Assembly: GCA_944323445.1 (NCBI GenBank)
Contig: CALUSM010000014.1
Location: 1 to 59,668, forward strand
Source of the DNA: an uncultured Bacteroidales bacterium
GTDB taxonomy: Bacteria > Bacteroidota > Bacteroidia > Bacteroidales > UBA932
Length of the DNA stretch: 59,668 nucleotides
Reading direction: 5' to 3'
A model generated the notes under the pieces. The model made no database searches, was not told the DNA's origin, and saw only the letters and a program-made list of their open reading frames with translations. A program made the position numbers and the translations under genes. This document shows positions 24,731-33,829 of this stretch, one piece after another; within the stretch, counting starts at the first letter, position 1, and each line of letters opens with the position of its first letter.

Positions 24731-27571
24731 CTACCTGCGGGGAGGCCTGGGACCGCCCGGACCGCGCCGCATGCCGCCCATGGCCTTATCGAAGTTTCCG
24801 AAACGGTACACCAGCGAGATGATGAAATACTGCCCCAGAGTATTGTTGTACGTATCCTCGACATAGTTGTCCGTGGTAGTACGGTAATTGTTCCTGGACT
24901 GGTTCAGGATATCGTACACCTTGAAACGCAGAGTCATCTTGTCCTTGAGGAAAAGCTGTGATATCTCCGCGTTCCACGTCAGCTGAGGCTCGCCGAATCC
25001 CTGCTCGTAGCCGATGTAATATCTGTATCGGGCATCTGTCTTGATCTCCATGCCCCAGGGAAGGGTGGCATTGATCTCCCCGAACACCGAATTGTCCCAT
25101 GTGTCGGAACGGGCCTGGGAAGCTATCTCGTACCACGCCTTGCGGTAAGACGCGCTGCCGCCGAGACGGGTCTCGATAAAGTCATTGCTGTAGACGAACG
25201 TCAGGTTCTCGGTCACGGACATGGAGGTGGTGCGCCCGCCGATGAGATAGTCCTGTATCTCGTCGAAGGTAGTGGCCTCCGGATTGTCCCCGGTGTAGGA
25301 GAGGCTGCTGGTCACGGAACCGCGGGTGAACGACATGAGGGAGAATCCTGACTTGCCGAACTGCGCGTTGATCATCAGCATCACGTTGCCGCCCAGAGTA
25401 GGACGGTCGGAGTTGACAGGCACCGTGTACTGAGTACCGTTCCCGTCATACCAGCTGGCGTTGATGATGTCATCCTTGGTGTAATTGAATCCTCCCATCA
25501 CAGAATAGGTGGAGAATGACTCCATGTCAGTATAGTTGTAATGCATCCTGAACCTGTTCTGGAACTCGGGCTTCAGACTCATGTTTCCTACAGACACGTA
25601 CAGAGGGTCCGAGTTGTCCGGCACGGGCATCAGCTGGCTGACCGAGGGCTGGCTGGTATTGCCCCAGTAGTTGATGCGCATGAACTCGTTCTGCGAGAAA
25701 TTGTAGTCAAACCTCGCGGAAGGAGCGAAATTCCATACCGTGTAATTCACATTGCGATCGGGATTGAAGTCGTCCCTCGTGATAGTGGTGGAAGGCTGGG
25801 CATTGACTCCTATCTGAAGATTGTACTTCTCCTCCTGCTTCATGAAGCTCACCTGCATTCTGTGTCTCAGGAAGGTATTCTCCATACGGGAGGAATAGAC
25901 GGAGTCGAGCTTGTCGCTCACTGTCCCGTCCTCGAGAATATCACGGGTATCCTTCTCAGAACGGCTGTTGCTCCAGTTGAAGCGGTAGGATCCGAGCAGG
26001 AAAAAATTCTTGCCCAGAGGCTCCGTGTACGTAAGGTCGGCGGAGGCAGAATAGCTCTCCTCCCGCTGCTCGTATCTCTGGTTGATGAGCTCGTTTCCGG
26101 AAGGAAGGCCGTCCGCATAGGTATTGGTCTCCGAAAAGTTGGTTCCGCTGTAGTCACTGTTGGATATGGAGTAGTCCAAGTTCAGGGATATGGTCCTTCC
26201 TGCCGTCTCTCCTATCTTCTGACGGTAGAGCAGACGGCCGTTGGTTCTCCAGGATGCGCCGTCGGAATTGGAGGTGCTGACACCGTCGTTGACCTTTCCG
26301 CTGGATGTGTTGTCGGTGCTGTACTCGCTGTTCTCCTCATACCGGGTACGGCTGTAGTTGAACCTCGGCCGGAAGAGGAGCGATGTCTTGTCGTTGAACT
26401 TGTAGTCTATCTCCAGTCCACCGCGGTGGCCGTCGCTGAAGAAACGGCTGACCTCATTGTTGGAGGTGTGCTGGCTGACGCTGTCGTTAAGGAATGTGGT
26501 ACGGCTGCTTCTCTCCTCAACGTCACGGATAAGTCCGTTGTAAAGGTAGTTGGCGCCCAGCTCCCGGTCGGGATTCCCGCCCAGGTTCATGCTGCCGTTG
26601 ACTCCGGCCATCCACGAGGTCATGATACCTCCGCGGTTGCCTCCGAAGCCGCGGCCGCGCATTCCCCCGCCCATCTCGCTGGCCATATCGTTGAATCCAC
26701 GGTTGTTGGTATTGTTGCCGTTGAGGATGATGCTGATCTGGTTGTCCTCAGTGAAGCGGCCCACCATGCCCGATGCCTGATAACGGGCGTCATGGGTCTC
26801 CGTCTGGAGATCATGTCCGCCGCCGGCCGTGACGTTTCCGAACCAGGCCTCCAGCAGGCCGGGCTTGATGCTCAGGTCGATGACCTTCTCCTCCTCACCG
26901 TCGTCGATACCGGTGAACTCTGCCTGGTCGGACTTCTTGTCCACTACCTTTATCTTATTGATGATCTTCGCCGGTATGTTCTTGGAAGCGAGGGAAGGGT
27001 CGTCGAGGAAGAACTCCTTGCCGTCGATCATTATCTTGTTGATGGTCTCGCCCTGATACGTGATGGCTCCGTCGCTGTCCACCTCCACTCCCGGAAGTTT
27101 CTTGAGCAGGTCCTCCAGCATATCGTTGTCCGTGGTCTTGAAGAGGGAGGCCGTATACTCCACGGTATCTTTCTTGACCACCATCTGATTGCCCACCGCG
27201 GTCACCACAACCTCATTCAACATGGTTATGTCCTCGTTCATGAGCATCTCTCCCAGGTCGGTCACCTTCTGCCTGACCTCCACTGGATGAGTCAGACGGT
27301 AGTAACCCATCAGTTCGGCCACGAAGATATACTTGCCGGCCGGTATGTTGGAGATAAGACCGTTACCGTTGCCGTCGGTCATGGCGAAATAAGCATTCTT
27401 GTTGCTGCCGTCCTTTGACACATATATGGTTGCAAATGACACCGGTTCGAGAGAAACGGAATCGGTAAGCCTAACCTTAAGGGAATAGTCTCCTTTCTGC
27501 TGCGCCGAAACACCCCACGCCGAAAGGAGAGCGAGGAGTATGGAGAATAGAATGCGTCTGCTGCGTGTCAT
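24731..27571 (-). CDS. Outer-membrane beta-barrel protein with carboxypeptidase-like regulatory domain
   Basis: A 946-residue protein of the Bacteroidota outer-membrane barrel family related to TonB-dependent receptors. It has a signal peptide (to about residue 24), a beta-sandwich regulatory domain (about 27-110), a plug-like domain with LKKLPGVEVDSDGAITYQGETINKIMIDG-type motifs (each part short), a Gly/Met/Arg-rich stretch near residue 300 (GGGMRGRGFGGNRGG), then a large barrel. After the last strand there is a basic, glycine/proline-rich tail (GGMRRGPGGPRPPRR) in place of a terminal aromatic. The cargo is unknown. No SusD partner lies beside it, so it is not a polysaccharide-utilisation pair. 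Confidence 0.85.
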   Translation of the reverse strand: MTRSRRILFSILLALLSAWGVSAQQKGDYSLKVRLTDSVSLEPVSFATIYVSKDGSNKNAYFAMTDGNGNGLISNIPAGKYIFVAELMGYYRLTHPVEVRQKVTDLGEMLMNEDITMLNEVVVTAVGNQMVVKKDTVEYTASLFKTTDNDMLEDLLKKLPGVEVDSDGAITYQGETINKIMIDGKEFFLDDPSLASKNIPAKIINKIKVVDKKSDQAEFTGIDDGEEEKVIDLSIKPGLLEAWFGNVTAGGGHDLQTETHDARYQASGMVGRFTEDNQISIILNGNNTNNRGFNDMASEMGGGMRGRGFGGNRGGIMTSWMAGVNGSMNLGGNPDRELGANYLYNGLIRDVEERSSRTTFLNDSVSQHTSNNEVSRFFSDGHRGGLEIDYKFNDKTSLLFRPRFNYSRTRYEENSEYSTDNTSSGKVNDGVSTSNSDGASWRTNGRLLYRQKIGETAGRTISLNLDYSISNSDYSGTNFSETNTYADGLPSGNELINQRYEQREESYSASADLTYTEPLGKNFFLLGSYRFNWSNSRSEKDTRDILEDGTVSDKLDSVYSSRMENTFLRHRMQVSFMKQEEKYNLQIGVNAQPSTTITRDDFNPDRNVNYTVWNFAPSARFDYNFSQNEFMRINYWGNTSQPSVSQLMPVPDNSDPLYVSVGNMSLKPEFQNRFRMHYNYTDMESFSTYSVMGGFNYTKDDIINASWYDGNGTQYTVPVNSDRPTLGGNVMLMINAQFGKSGFSLMSFTRGSVTSSLSYTGDNPEATTFDEIQDYLIGGRTTSMSVTENLTFVYSNDFIETRLGGSASYRKAWYEIASQARSDTWDNSVFGEINATLPWGMEIKTDARYRYYIGYEQGFGEPQLTWNAEISQLFLKDKMTLRFKVYDILNQSRNNYRTTTDNYVEDTYNNTLGQYFIISLVYRFGNFDKAMGGMRRGPGGPRPPRR

Positions 27572-27647
27572 CGCCTGTTTCTAATTTGGAAATCTTTTTA
27601 ACGTTCTTTTGACAAATGCGTCAGGCGATAGTTTAATCATAAGTCGG

Positions 27648-28205
27648 TTATTTTACCCTCTCGGGATGAGCCTTGAGGAACTTGCTCCAGTCCGTTGCGG
27701 CAGCCGTGTCGGCCAGAGGACTGACAAGCTGGTAGAAGTGGCACATGGCTATGGCAAGGGCATCGGTCGCGTCCAGGAACTCCGGCTGGAACTCCCGGTT
27801 CAGGGTCCTCGACAGAATCAGCGCGACCTGTTCCTTAGAAGCTCCTCCCTGTCCCGTCACAGCCACCTTGACCTTCCTCGGAGCATATTCAAATATCGGA
27901 AGACCGTGGGCTATGGCGGCCGAAATGGCAGCTCCCTGGGCCCGGCCCAGCTTGAGCATGACCTGGGGGTTCTTGCCGTAGAACGGGGCCTCGACTGCCA
28001 CGTCATCGGGACTGTAGCGGCTTATTATTGCATTGACTTCGGTGTATATGGTGTTCAGCTTCGCGAAATGGTCTTTTTCCTTCCTCAAGTCCACCACCCC
28101 CATATCCACGAAATGCACCTTCCTCCTGTCAATGAGAATGACCCCGTATCCCAGGAGCATGGTTCCGGGGTCTATTCCCAGTATTATCCTCTGCCGCCCG
28201 TCCAT
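27648..28205 (-). CDS. ruvC: Crossover junction endodeoxyribonuclease RuvC
   Basis: Holliday-junction resolvase that works with RuvAB. The 185-residue protein shows the four-acid active site in order: the aspartate in ILGIDPGT near the N-terminus, the glutamate in AVEAPFYGKN, and the aspartates in the C-terminal DATDALAIAMCHF motif. It is placed 7 bases downstream of serS on the same strand, so they are likely co-transcribed. Confidence 0.95.
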   Translation of the reverse strand: MDGRQRIILGIDPGTMLLGYGVILIDRRKVHFVDMGVVDLRKEKDHFAKLNTIYTEVNAIISRYSPDDVAVEAPFYGKNPQVMLKLGRAQGAAISAAIAHGLPIFEYAPRKVKVAVTGQGGASKEQVALILSRTLNREFQPEFLDATDALAIAMCHFYQLVSPLADTAAATDWSKFLKAHPERVK

Positions 28206-28212
28206 CAGTGCG

Positions 28213-29484
28213 TCAGTCTATACGGAAGAAACGGGTATAGTCGTGAAGTACCTTGGGAATGAGGATTCCGTCCGGGGTCTGGTTGTTCTCGAGCAGAGCC
28301 GCGACTATGCGTGGCAGGGCCAGGGAACTGCCGTTGAGGGTATGGGCCAGGTTGATATGGCCTTCGGAATCCTTGTAGCGGAGCTTCAGGCGGTTGGCCT
28401 GATAAGACTTGAAGTTGGACACCGAGCTGACCTCCAGCCATCTCTTCTGAGCTGCGGAGTACACCTCAAAGTCATAGGTGATAGCCGAGGTGAAGCTCAT
28501 GTCGCCTCCGCAGAGACGGACGATACGGTAGGGCAGGTCCAGCGAGCTGACAAGCCTCTCCACATGAAGCACCATGTCGTTGAGAGCCCTCTCGGAGGCC
28601 TCGGGAAGCGTAAGCTGGACGATCTCCACCTTGTCGAACTGATGCAGCCGGTTGAGTCCGCGGACATCCTTGCCGTAGGAACCGGCCTCCCTCCTGAAGC
28701 ATGGAGTGTAGGCCGTCATTTTCACGGGGAAGTCGGACTCGGAGAGAATAGTGTCGCGGTAGATATTGGTCACAGGCACCTCCGCGGTAGGCACCAGATA
28801 GAACTTATCCTGAGAGACAAAATACATCTGGCCCTCCTTGTCAGGCAGCTGACCGGTACCGAAACCGGAGGCCTCGTTGATCATGACAGGCGGCTCTATC
28901 TCCAGATATCCGGCCTTGGTGTTGAAATCGAGAAAATACTGGATGAGCGCTCTCTGCAGCCTGGCGCCCTTGCCCTTGTACACTGGGAAACCCGCTCCGG
29001 TGAGCTTGACACCCAGGTCAAAGTCTATTATATCGTATTTCGAGGCCAGCTCCCAGTGAGGGAGTGCCGTCTCTGGCAGCTCTGGAATATCCCCGCCCAT
29101 GCGGACCACCACATTGTCATCAGCATTCCTGCCCTCAGGTACTATACGGTCGGGAAGGTTGGGGAGCAGCACCAGCAGGTCATCCTGCCTGCGCTGACAC
29201 TCGTCCATCTCCGCCTCCAGTGCCTTGGACTTCTCTTTCATGGCCGCAACCTCTTTCTTGGCGGCCTCAGCCTCCTCCTTACGGCCCTGCTGCATGAGTT
29301 TCCCTATTTCCTTTGCCTTGATTTTCTGCGCCGAGAGAGCCGCATCCAGCTCTGTCTGGCAGGAGCGGCGCCGGCTGTCCTGCTCAAGTATCTGTTCAAC
29401 GATTCCGGAAGCATCAAAATTCTTAACTGCCAGCCTCTCCACTACGAATTCGGGCTGTTCCCTCAAAAGTTTTAGAGTCAACAT
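28213..29484 (-). CDS. serS: Seryl-tRNA synthetase
   Basis: Charges tRNA-Ser with serine. The product is 423 residues from the ATG at 29484 (MLTLKLLREQPEFV matches the family start; an ATG 36 bases further upstream adds twelve odd residues). It has an N-terminal coiled-coil arm (about 30-110), motif 2 FRREAGSYGKD and motif 3 NGSSLALPRIVAALLENNQ. A hairpin between this gene start and rpmA separates it from the ribosomal genes upstream. Confidence 0.96.
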   Translation of the reverse strand: MLTLKLLREQPEFVVERLAVKNFDASGIVEQILEQDSRRRSCQTELDAALSAQKIKAKEIGKLMQQGRKEEAEAAKKEVAAMKEKSKALEAEMDECQRRQDDLLVLLPNLPDRIVPEGRNADDNVVVRMGGDIPELPETALPHWELASKYDIIDFDLGVKLTGAGFPVYKGKGARLQRALIQYFLDFNTKAGYLEIEPPVMINEASGFGTGQLPDKEGQMYFVSQDKFYLVPTAEVPVTNIYRDTILSESDFPVKMTAYTPCFRREAGSYGKDVRGLNRLHQFDKVEIVQLTLPEASERALNDMVLHVERLVSSLDLPYRIVRLCGGDMSFTSAITYDFEVYSAAQKRWLEVSSVSNFKSYQANRLKLRYKDSEGHINLAHTLNGSSLALPRIVAALLENNQTPDGILIPKVLHDYTRFFRID

Positions 29485-29540
29485 CTGTGTATGAAATTTA
29501 AAACAGCCGCAAATATACAAAATGGTTCATTATACTGAAA

Positions 29541-29576
29541 GAGGCTGCATCAAAATTCTCATTCTGACGCAGCCTC
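29541..29576 (-). terminator. Terminator after rplU-rpmA
   Basis: A 12-bp stem (29541-29552 with 29565-29576, one mismatch) with GAGGCTGC arms. Read on the minus strand it follows rpmA and precedes serS, with an A/T-rich tail. Confidence 0.65.
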
Positions 29577-29600
29577 TTTATAAATCATTCTCCTGTCCGC

Positions 29601-29864
29601 CTACTCAGCCGCAGGAGGGAGCACCGACACAAAGGACTTGTTCTCTCTTGTCTTGCGGAATGTCACCACTCCGTCAACGAGCGCATAGAGGGTATGGTCC
29701 TTGCCCATGCCTACGTTCTTACCGGGATAGTGGACTGTTCCTCTCTGACGGACGAGGATGTTGCCGGCCTTGGCCATCTGGCCACCGAACAGCTTCAGTC
29801 CAAGTCGTTTGCTGTGTGATTCACGACCGTTCTTAGAACTACCGACACCTTTTTTGTGAGCCAT
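29601..29864 (-). CDS. rpmA: Large ribosomal subunit protein bL27
   Basis: An 87-residue basic protein starting [20 protein letters not shown], then LGLKLFGGQ: the canonical bL27 N-terminus that reaches the peptidyl-transferase centre, here without the cleaved extension of Firmicutes. It follows rplU by 21 bases, the universal rplU-rpmA order. Confidence 0.98.
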   Translation of the reverse strand: MAHKKGVGSSKNGRESHSKRLGLKLFGGQMAKAGNILVRQRGTVHYPGKNVGMGKDHTLYALVDGVVTFRKTRENKSFVSVLPPAAE

Positions 29865-29885
29865 AAGTATTTCCTCCTAAGATAA

Positions 29886-30194
29886 TTAAGCGATCTCTTC
29901 GATGAGAATCTGGGTTAAACACTGGCGGTGACCGTTCAGTTTCTGATAGCCTTTGCGGCGTCTCTTCTTGAATACCAAAACTTTGTCAGCCTTTACATGA
30001 TCCACGATGGTGGCCTTTACGTTGACTCCGTCAACATAGGGAGTACCGACTTTCACCGAACCGTTGTCGTCGGTCAGAAGCACCTTGGAGAAGTCGAGGG
30101 AAGTGCCTTTCTCGCCCTGAAGGCGGGCTACAAAAATCTTCTTGCCCTTCTCCACTTTCATTTGCTGTCCTGCAATGTCTACAATTGCGTACAT
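29886..30194 (-). CDS. rplU: Large ribosomal subunit protein bL21
   Basis: A 102-residue ribosomal protein beginning MYAIVDIAGQQMKVEKGKK, with the C-terminal KKRRRKGYQKLNGHRQ basic motif of bL21. It is first in the operon with rpmA and is preceded by a leader of about 99 bases from a consensus promoter. The leader is long enough for autoregulation, but no clear hairpin was recognised. Confidence 0.97.
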   Translation of the reverse strand: MYAIVDIAGQQMKVEKGKKIFVARLQGEKGTSLDFSKVLLTDDNGSVKVGTPYVDGVNVKATIVDHVKADKVLVFKKRRRKGYQKLNGHRQCLTQILIEEIA

Positions 30195-30297
30195 TTAATT
30201 GAATCTGTTTTAAAGTTAGCGGCAGTAAGCGGTTATTATACTTGCAAATAACTCTTAGTCAGTAGCTTAACAACCTAAATCATCGTTTTTGGGAGAG

Positions 30298-30329
30298 CAA
30301 AAGTAATACATTTCACCTTTTTTCACAAA
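30298..30329 (-). promoter_or_regulatory. Consensus promoter of rplU-rpmA
   Basis: On the minus strand TTTG (complement of 30326-30329), 20 bases, then TACTTTTG (complement of 30298-30305). The predicted start near 30293 leaves a leader of about 99 bases. Confidence 0.75.
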
Positions 30330-30390
30330 TTTAAATCAAAAAACTTACTTTTTTTCATAAATTTGCTCCCGCGAAAAACAAGATGACAAC

Positions 30391-31371
30391 ATGGAATCCC
30401 CTTTTACCCACAACTCCATCGCTACTGGCAACGACTTTCTTTCCAGAAAGAAAGACGTGAGCCACCTCGTATCCATTATCGCAGATGGCAGACATGCCGT
30501 CATCTACGAGCCTCCCCGCACCGGTAAGCGTTCCCTTATACAGATGGCCCTGAGCCAGTATTCCGGGAACCCCGGGTATCACGTCACCACTTTCAGCCTT
30601 CTCAACACCGTAGACGCGGAAGACTTTCTGCACCGGCTGGAGGAGATACTGGCCATGCCGGTGTCCCCGCGCCCCATAGCCGTGATAGAAGAGTTCCAGA
30701 ACATCATGCGCCTCGACGGATGGGAGAAGCTGATGCATACAATGGAAAAGGAATGGCAGAGACCTGACGGCCCCCTGTTCATCATCTCAGGGTCCGGCGT
30801 CAATGCCATGAAACATATCTTCGAAGAAAAGAAATTCTTCTACCGACTCTACGAACGAATCACCCTCTCCCCCATCGACGAGCGCCTGATATCCGACCAC
30901 ATCATCAAGACGTTCCTCCGGGTGGGAAGGGTGGTCGAGCCCGCCCAGGCTGAATTCATCTACAACCTGTGCGACGGACATCCCTGGTACATCTGGCAGA
31001 TAGCCAACAGCTGCTTCAACCTCACCAAGGGCTACCTGTCCAACAGTCTCCTCTCCGAGGCCGTGGACTCGCTGCTGTACACCCACGCAATCCGCTTCCA
31101 GGAGATAACGGACGGACTCAGCCGCTATCAGGTGTACCTGCTGCGGGCTATCTTCGACGGAGTCACCAAAATCAGCTCCACCGAAGTCATCAACAGGTAC
31201 AGGCTCAACTCCTCGGCCAACGTACACCGCCTCAAGGAAGCCCTGACCAAGAAAGAGGTCGTCGTATTCGACACCATGGACTCCCCGAGGATCATCGACC
31301 CGCTGTTCCGGGTATGGCTCGACAGGTTCTACTTTAAAACTGAAAAGACATATAACGGACTATCGATATGA
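30391..31371 (+). CDS. AAA/archaeal-type ATPase with an altered P-loop
   Basis: A 326-residue cytoplasmic protein of the archaeal-ATPase/STAND-like group. The P-loop reads YEPPRTGKRSL, so the family's usual first glycine is not present and the Ser/Thr after GK is an arginine, which may weaken nucleotide binding. The Walker B position is IAVIEEFQN. A sensor-like IISGSGV follows, then a winged-helix-like C-terminus (SSTEVINRYRLNSSANVHRLKEAL). Its stop overlaps the sirtuin start by ATGA (31368-31371). A -7-like box TAAATTTG is at 30358-30365. The function is unknown; members are often found as orphan genes in Bacteroidales. Confidence 0.78.
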   Translation: MESPFTHNSIATGNDFLSRKKDVSHLVSIIADGRHAVIYEPPRTGKRSLIQMALSQYSGNPGYHVTTFSLLNTVDAEDFLHRLEEILAMPVSPRPIAVIEEFQNIMRLDGWEKLMHTMEKEWQRPDGPLFIISGSGVNAMKHIFEEKKFFYRLYERITLSPIDERLISDHIIKTFLRVGRVVEPAQAEFIYNLCDGHPWYIWQIANSCFNLTKGYLSNSLLSEAVDSLLYTHAIRFQEITDGLSRYQVYLLRAIFDGVTKISSTEVINRYRLNSSANVHRLKEALTKKEVVVFDTMDSPRIIDPLFRVWLDRFYFKTEKTYNGLSI

Positions 31372-32054
31372 AAAAACTGGCAGTACTCTCCGGAGCGGGA
31401 GTGAGTAAAGAAAGCGGAATCAACACTTTCCGCGACTCAGACGGAATGTGGGAACAGTATCCGGTGGAGGAGGTCGCCTCCATAGACGGATGGTACCGCA
31501 ATCCGGGGCTGGTCCTGGATTTCTACAACGCCCGCAGGCGGGACATCCGCGACCGGCAGCCCAATGAGGCGCACCGCATCATCGCCGCCCTGGAAAAGGA
31601 CTTCGACGTCACGGTCATCACGCAGAACATAGACGACCTCCACGAAAAGGCCGGCTCTACCCGGGTCATCCACCTGCACGGGGAGATAACCAAGGCCCGG
31701 GGCGAGAATTCCCCGAAGCCAGTCTACGACATCGGATACAACGACATCCATCTCGGAGACAAGGACAGCCGCGGGGAGCAGCTCAGACCGGACATAGTCT
31801 GGTTCGGCGAGGCCGTACCCATGATCGAGCCCGCTGCCGAAATCGTGTCGGAATGTGACATTCTCCTGGTAATCGGTACTTCCCTGGTGGTATATCCTGC
31901 CGCCGGACTGGTCAACTACATCAAGGACGGGGTCCCCGTATTTCTCGTGGACCCCAATCCTATACACGTCAGCTACAGGCTCTACACCCAGATACAGGAT
32001 GTCGCGACCGCCGGTATGAGAAAGTTCCTGACACTTGTACCAGAGCTGCGATGA
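31368..32054 (+). CDS. cobB: Sir2-family NAD-dependent protein deacylase
   Basis: A 228-residue class III sirtuin. It has the NAD-binding GAGVSKESGINTFRD, the TQNIDDLHEKAG motif, the catalytic histidine in VIHLHGEI, RPDIVWFGEAVPM and GTSLVVYPAAGL. The tyrosine and arginine that mark desuccinylase-type SIRT5/CobB are not clearly in place, so acyl preference is left open. There are no zinc cysteines, which is common in this branch. It is coupled by ATGA overlaps to both the ATPase upstream (31368) and the UpxY gene downstream (32051). Confidence 0.92.
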   Translation: MKKLAVLSGAGVSKESGINTFRDSDGMWEQYPVEEVASIDGWYRNPGLVLDFYNARRRDIRDRQPNEAHRIIAALEKDFDVTVITQNIDDLHEKAGSTRVIHLHGEITKARGENSPKPVYDIGYNDIHLGDKDSRGEQLRPDIVWFGEAVPMIEPAAEIVSECDILLVIGTSLVVYPAAGLVNYIKDGVPVFLVDPNPIHVSYRLYTQIQDVATAGMRKFLTLVPELR

Positions 32055-32578
32055 ACGGGGACACCACCACTTCCAGAAGGGTAATCAAGTCACAGCCTGT
32101 CAGATGGTATGTGCTGTATACCGCCTCCAGGGCCGAGAAAGCCGTGGAGAGGCGGCTTGCCCTCATGGGAGCCGAAGTGTTCCTTCCCCTGTACCGGGAA
32201 AAGCGCAAGTGGTCGGACCGGATCAAGACGGTGGAAGTGCCGCTGTACCGGTCCTACATCTTCATACACTGCACCAGGGCCCAGTTGTCAAAATATGCGG
32301 CCGTAGAGGGCGTCGCCTGCCCTGTGTACTACTGCGGAGAGCCTGCCGTAGTCAGGGACTCGGAAATTGAGGAGATACACAAATTCCTGATTCTCATAGA
32401 CCAAAGCCGCATTATCTCGGAAGGAGACATGGTGCGTATCCTGGGAGGGCCCTTCGAGAAACGTACCGGCCTCGTCACCCGCATAGACAACCGCTTCATC
32501 TACCTCACCCTCGAGTCCATCGGCGACCTCACCGTCTGCGCCGAACTGCGCATCGACAAGGAAATGGTCGGAAAATAA
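32051..32578 (+). CDS. upxY: UpxY-family transcription antiterminator (NusG paralogue)
   Basis: A 175-residue specialised NusG. The NGN domain starts VRWYVLYTASRAEKAVERRL, with EVFLPLYREKRKWSDR and YIFIHC, followed by a C-terminal KOW domain with VRILGGPFEKRTGLVTRI. UpxY proteins normally sit at the head of capsular polysaccharide loci and let polymerase pass early terminators. Here the next gene downstream is rpmE on the opposite strand and a terminator follows at once, so this copy is an orphan. It overlaps the sirtuin gene by 4 bases. Confidence 0.87.
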   Translation: MNGDTTTSRRVIKSQPVRWYVLYTASRAEKAVERRLALMGAEVFLPLYREKRKWSDRIKTVEVPLYRSYIFIHCTRAQLSKYAAVEGVACPVYYCGEPAVVRDSEIEEIHKFLILIDQSRIISEGDMVRILGGPFEKRTGLVTRIDNRFIYLTLESIGDLTVCAELRIDKEMVGK

Positions 32579-32580
32579 AA

Positions 32581-32611
32581 ATTCCGACAGGCTGCGAAAG
32601 TCTGTCGGAAT
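32581..32611. terminator. Terminator between upxY and rpmE
   Basis: ATTCCGACAG (32581-32590) pairs perfectly with CTGTCGGAAT (32602-32611) around an 11-base loop, with AAAAT before the stem. It can serve both converging genes. Confidence 0.8.
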
Positions 32612-32641
32612 CGATATTGTTGGAGAAGTTTTCCTGCAGGA

Positions 32642-32893
32642 TTACTTCTGACGGTTCTTGTAGCGCTGGTAGAATTTGTCCACGCGGCCGGCGGTGTCGA
32701 CGAGTTTCATCTTTCCGGTGTAGAAAGGATGAGAGGTATTGGAGATCTCGACCTTCACGAGGGGATAGGTCACGCCCTCGATGTCGATGGTCTCACGGGT
32801 ATTGACACAGGAGCGGGTGATGAACACATGCTCATTGGACATATCCTTGAAAGCTACAAGACGGTAGGATTCGGGATGTATACCTTTTTTCAT
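32642..32893 (-). CDS. rpmE2: Large ribosomal subunit protein bL31, type B
   Basis: An 83-residue bL31 starting [19 protein letters not shown] at 32893. It lacks the zinc-binding cysteine pairs of the zinc-type bL31, which places it in type B, and it has the conserved [21 protein letters not shown]-type C-terminus. In many bacteria type B serves under zinc shortage, but in this phylum it is often the only copy. Confidence 0.96.
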   Translation of the reverse strand: MKKGIHPESYRLVAFKDMSNEHVFITRSCVNTRETIDIEGVTYPLVKVEISNTSHPFYTGKMKLVDTAGRVDKFYQRYKNRQK

Positions 32894-32920
32894 TGTGTGA
32901 GTGTTTATAAATTCAGGCCG

Positions 32921-32952
32921 CAAAAGTATATATAATTTTGTTTACGGACAAA
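32921..32952 (-). promoter_or_regulatory. Consensus promoter of rpmE2
   Basis: On the minus strand TTTG (complement of 32949-32952), 20 bases, then TACTTTTG (complement of 32921-32928). Confidence 0.75.
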
Positions 32953-32968
32953 TTTTTTCCGTTTTTCA

Positions 32969-33829
32969 TCAACGGTAGCGTATCTCCCTCTTCTCGAACC
33001 TGAGAGGACGTCCGTCACGGTAGGTCGTACGCTCAATCCAGTTGCCGGCCTCGTCCGTCCTGAACGTGAAGCTGTAGGTCATGGTGCGTCCCCTGCCCGT
33101 AATCTCCAGACCGGAGCGGAAACCGTCCTCATTGTAGCTCATCTTGCTCTCCATCTCCCTGAAAAACAAATCATTGGACTTCGTAAAAATCCGCCTGTCC
33201 AACGAATCGTAGACCACGTCTATCTGACTCATGACCTTCCGGCCGTCGGCCGTATACGACACGATTCCGATATTGCGGCCCTTGTCGTCAAATTTAATGA
33301 CACGGTAGCCGTTGACGGTATCCCCCCTGAAGCTAAGCCGGGCCCTGATACTGTCCTTGGGGAAATACTCGTACTTCTCGTATTTCTTGAGGCTGTCCGA
33401 GCCGTCGGTGACGGTAAGCGAATGCAGCCGCCCCCTGACATAGCTGTAGACAGACTTTTCCCTCACAGCTCCGTCTGACATTATCACGGATTTAGTCTCA
33501 ATCTGTCCGTCACCGTTGTACGTATACTCCTCCCTGACACCCGGACGCATGTCCTTGCCGAAGCGCTGCAGGAGGGTCTTACGTCCGGCGCTGTCGAACT
33601 CCACGTAGAGGTTGCTCATGGACGTCTCTATTCCTGTAACCTTATATCCGTCAGCGGTCGAGTCCAGATTATAAGAAGTGTTCCTCATTGATGCGACATC
33701 TCCCTTGAGCTCATACTCAAGCAGATCCGACTCAGGAGCCGGAGACCATGCCTGACACGAGGAAACGAGAATGAGCGGCAGGCATTTAAGCAGTGTCTTG
33801 ATTTTCAGACAGTCTTTTCTTTTATTCAT
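32969..33829 (-). CDS. Unknown lipoprotein with YD/RHS-like beta repeats
   Basis: A 286-residue protein with a lipoprotein-type signal (hydrophobic stretch ending LILVSSC, lipobox cysteine near residue 25). The mature part is a series of beta-hairpin repeats of the form EYTYNGDGQIETKS, VVYDSLDRRIFTKS, MSYNEDGFRSGLEI and FRTDEAGNWIERTTY, similar in style to RHS/YD repeats and to Bacteroidota repeats often annotated as hypothetical. It is probably anchored in the envelope. It is the last gene of the long minus-strand run that starts at moxR, overlapping the NamZ-like gene by 8 bases. Confidence 0.7.
   Translation of the reverse strand: MNKRKDCLKIKTLLKCLPLILVSSCQAWSPAPESDLLEYELKGDVASMRNTSYNLDSTADGYKVTGIETSMSNLYVEFDSAGRKTLLQRFGKDMRPGVREEYTYNGDGQIETKSVIMSDGAVREKSVYSYVRGRLHSLTVTDGSDSLKKYEKYEYFPKDSIRARLSFRGDTVNGYRVIKFDDKGRNIGIVSYTADGRKVMSQIDVVYDSLDRRIFTKSNDLFFREMESKMSYNEDGFRSGLEITGRGRTMTYSFTFRTDEAGNWIERTTYRDGRPLRFEKREIRYR

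Noticed and set aside
25541-27418. 625-codon plus-strand frame opposite the large barrel gene
   Set aside because: Composition is typical of an antisense reading (Val, Gly, Leu and His rich). The minus-strand product has a signal peptide, plug and barrel.
24731-27571. SusC of a polysaccharide-utilisation locus
   Set aside because: The protein is of the related single-barrel type with a basic tail, and no SusD-like or glycoside hydrolase gene lies beside it.
32051-32578. Start of a capsular polysaccharide locus at UpxY
   Set aside because: No glycosyltransferase, UpxZ or flippase genes follow; the next gene is rpmE2 on the other strand after a terminator.
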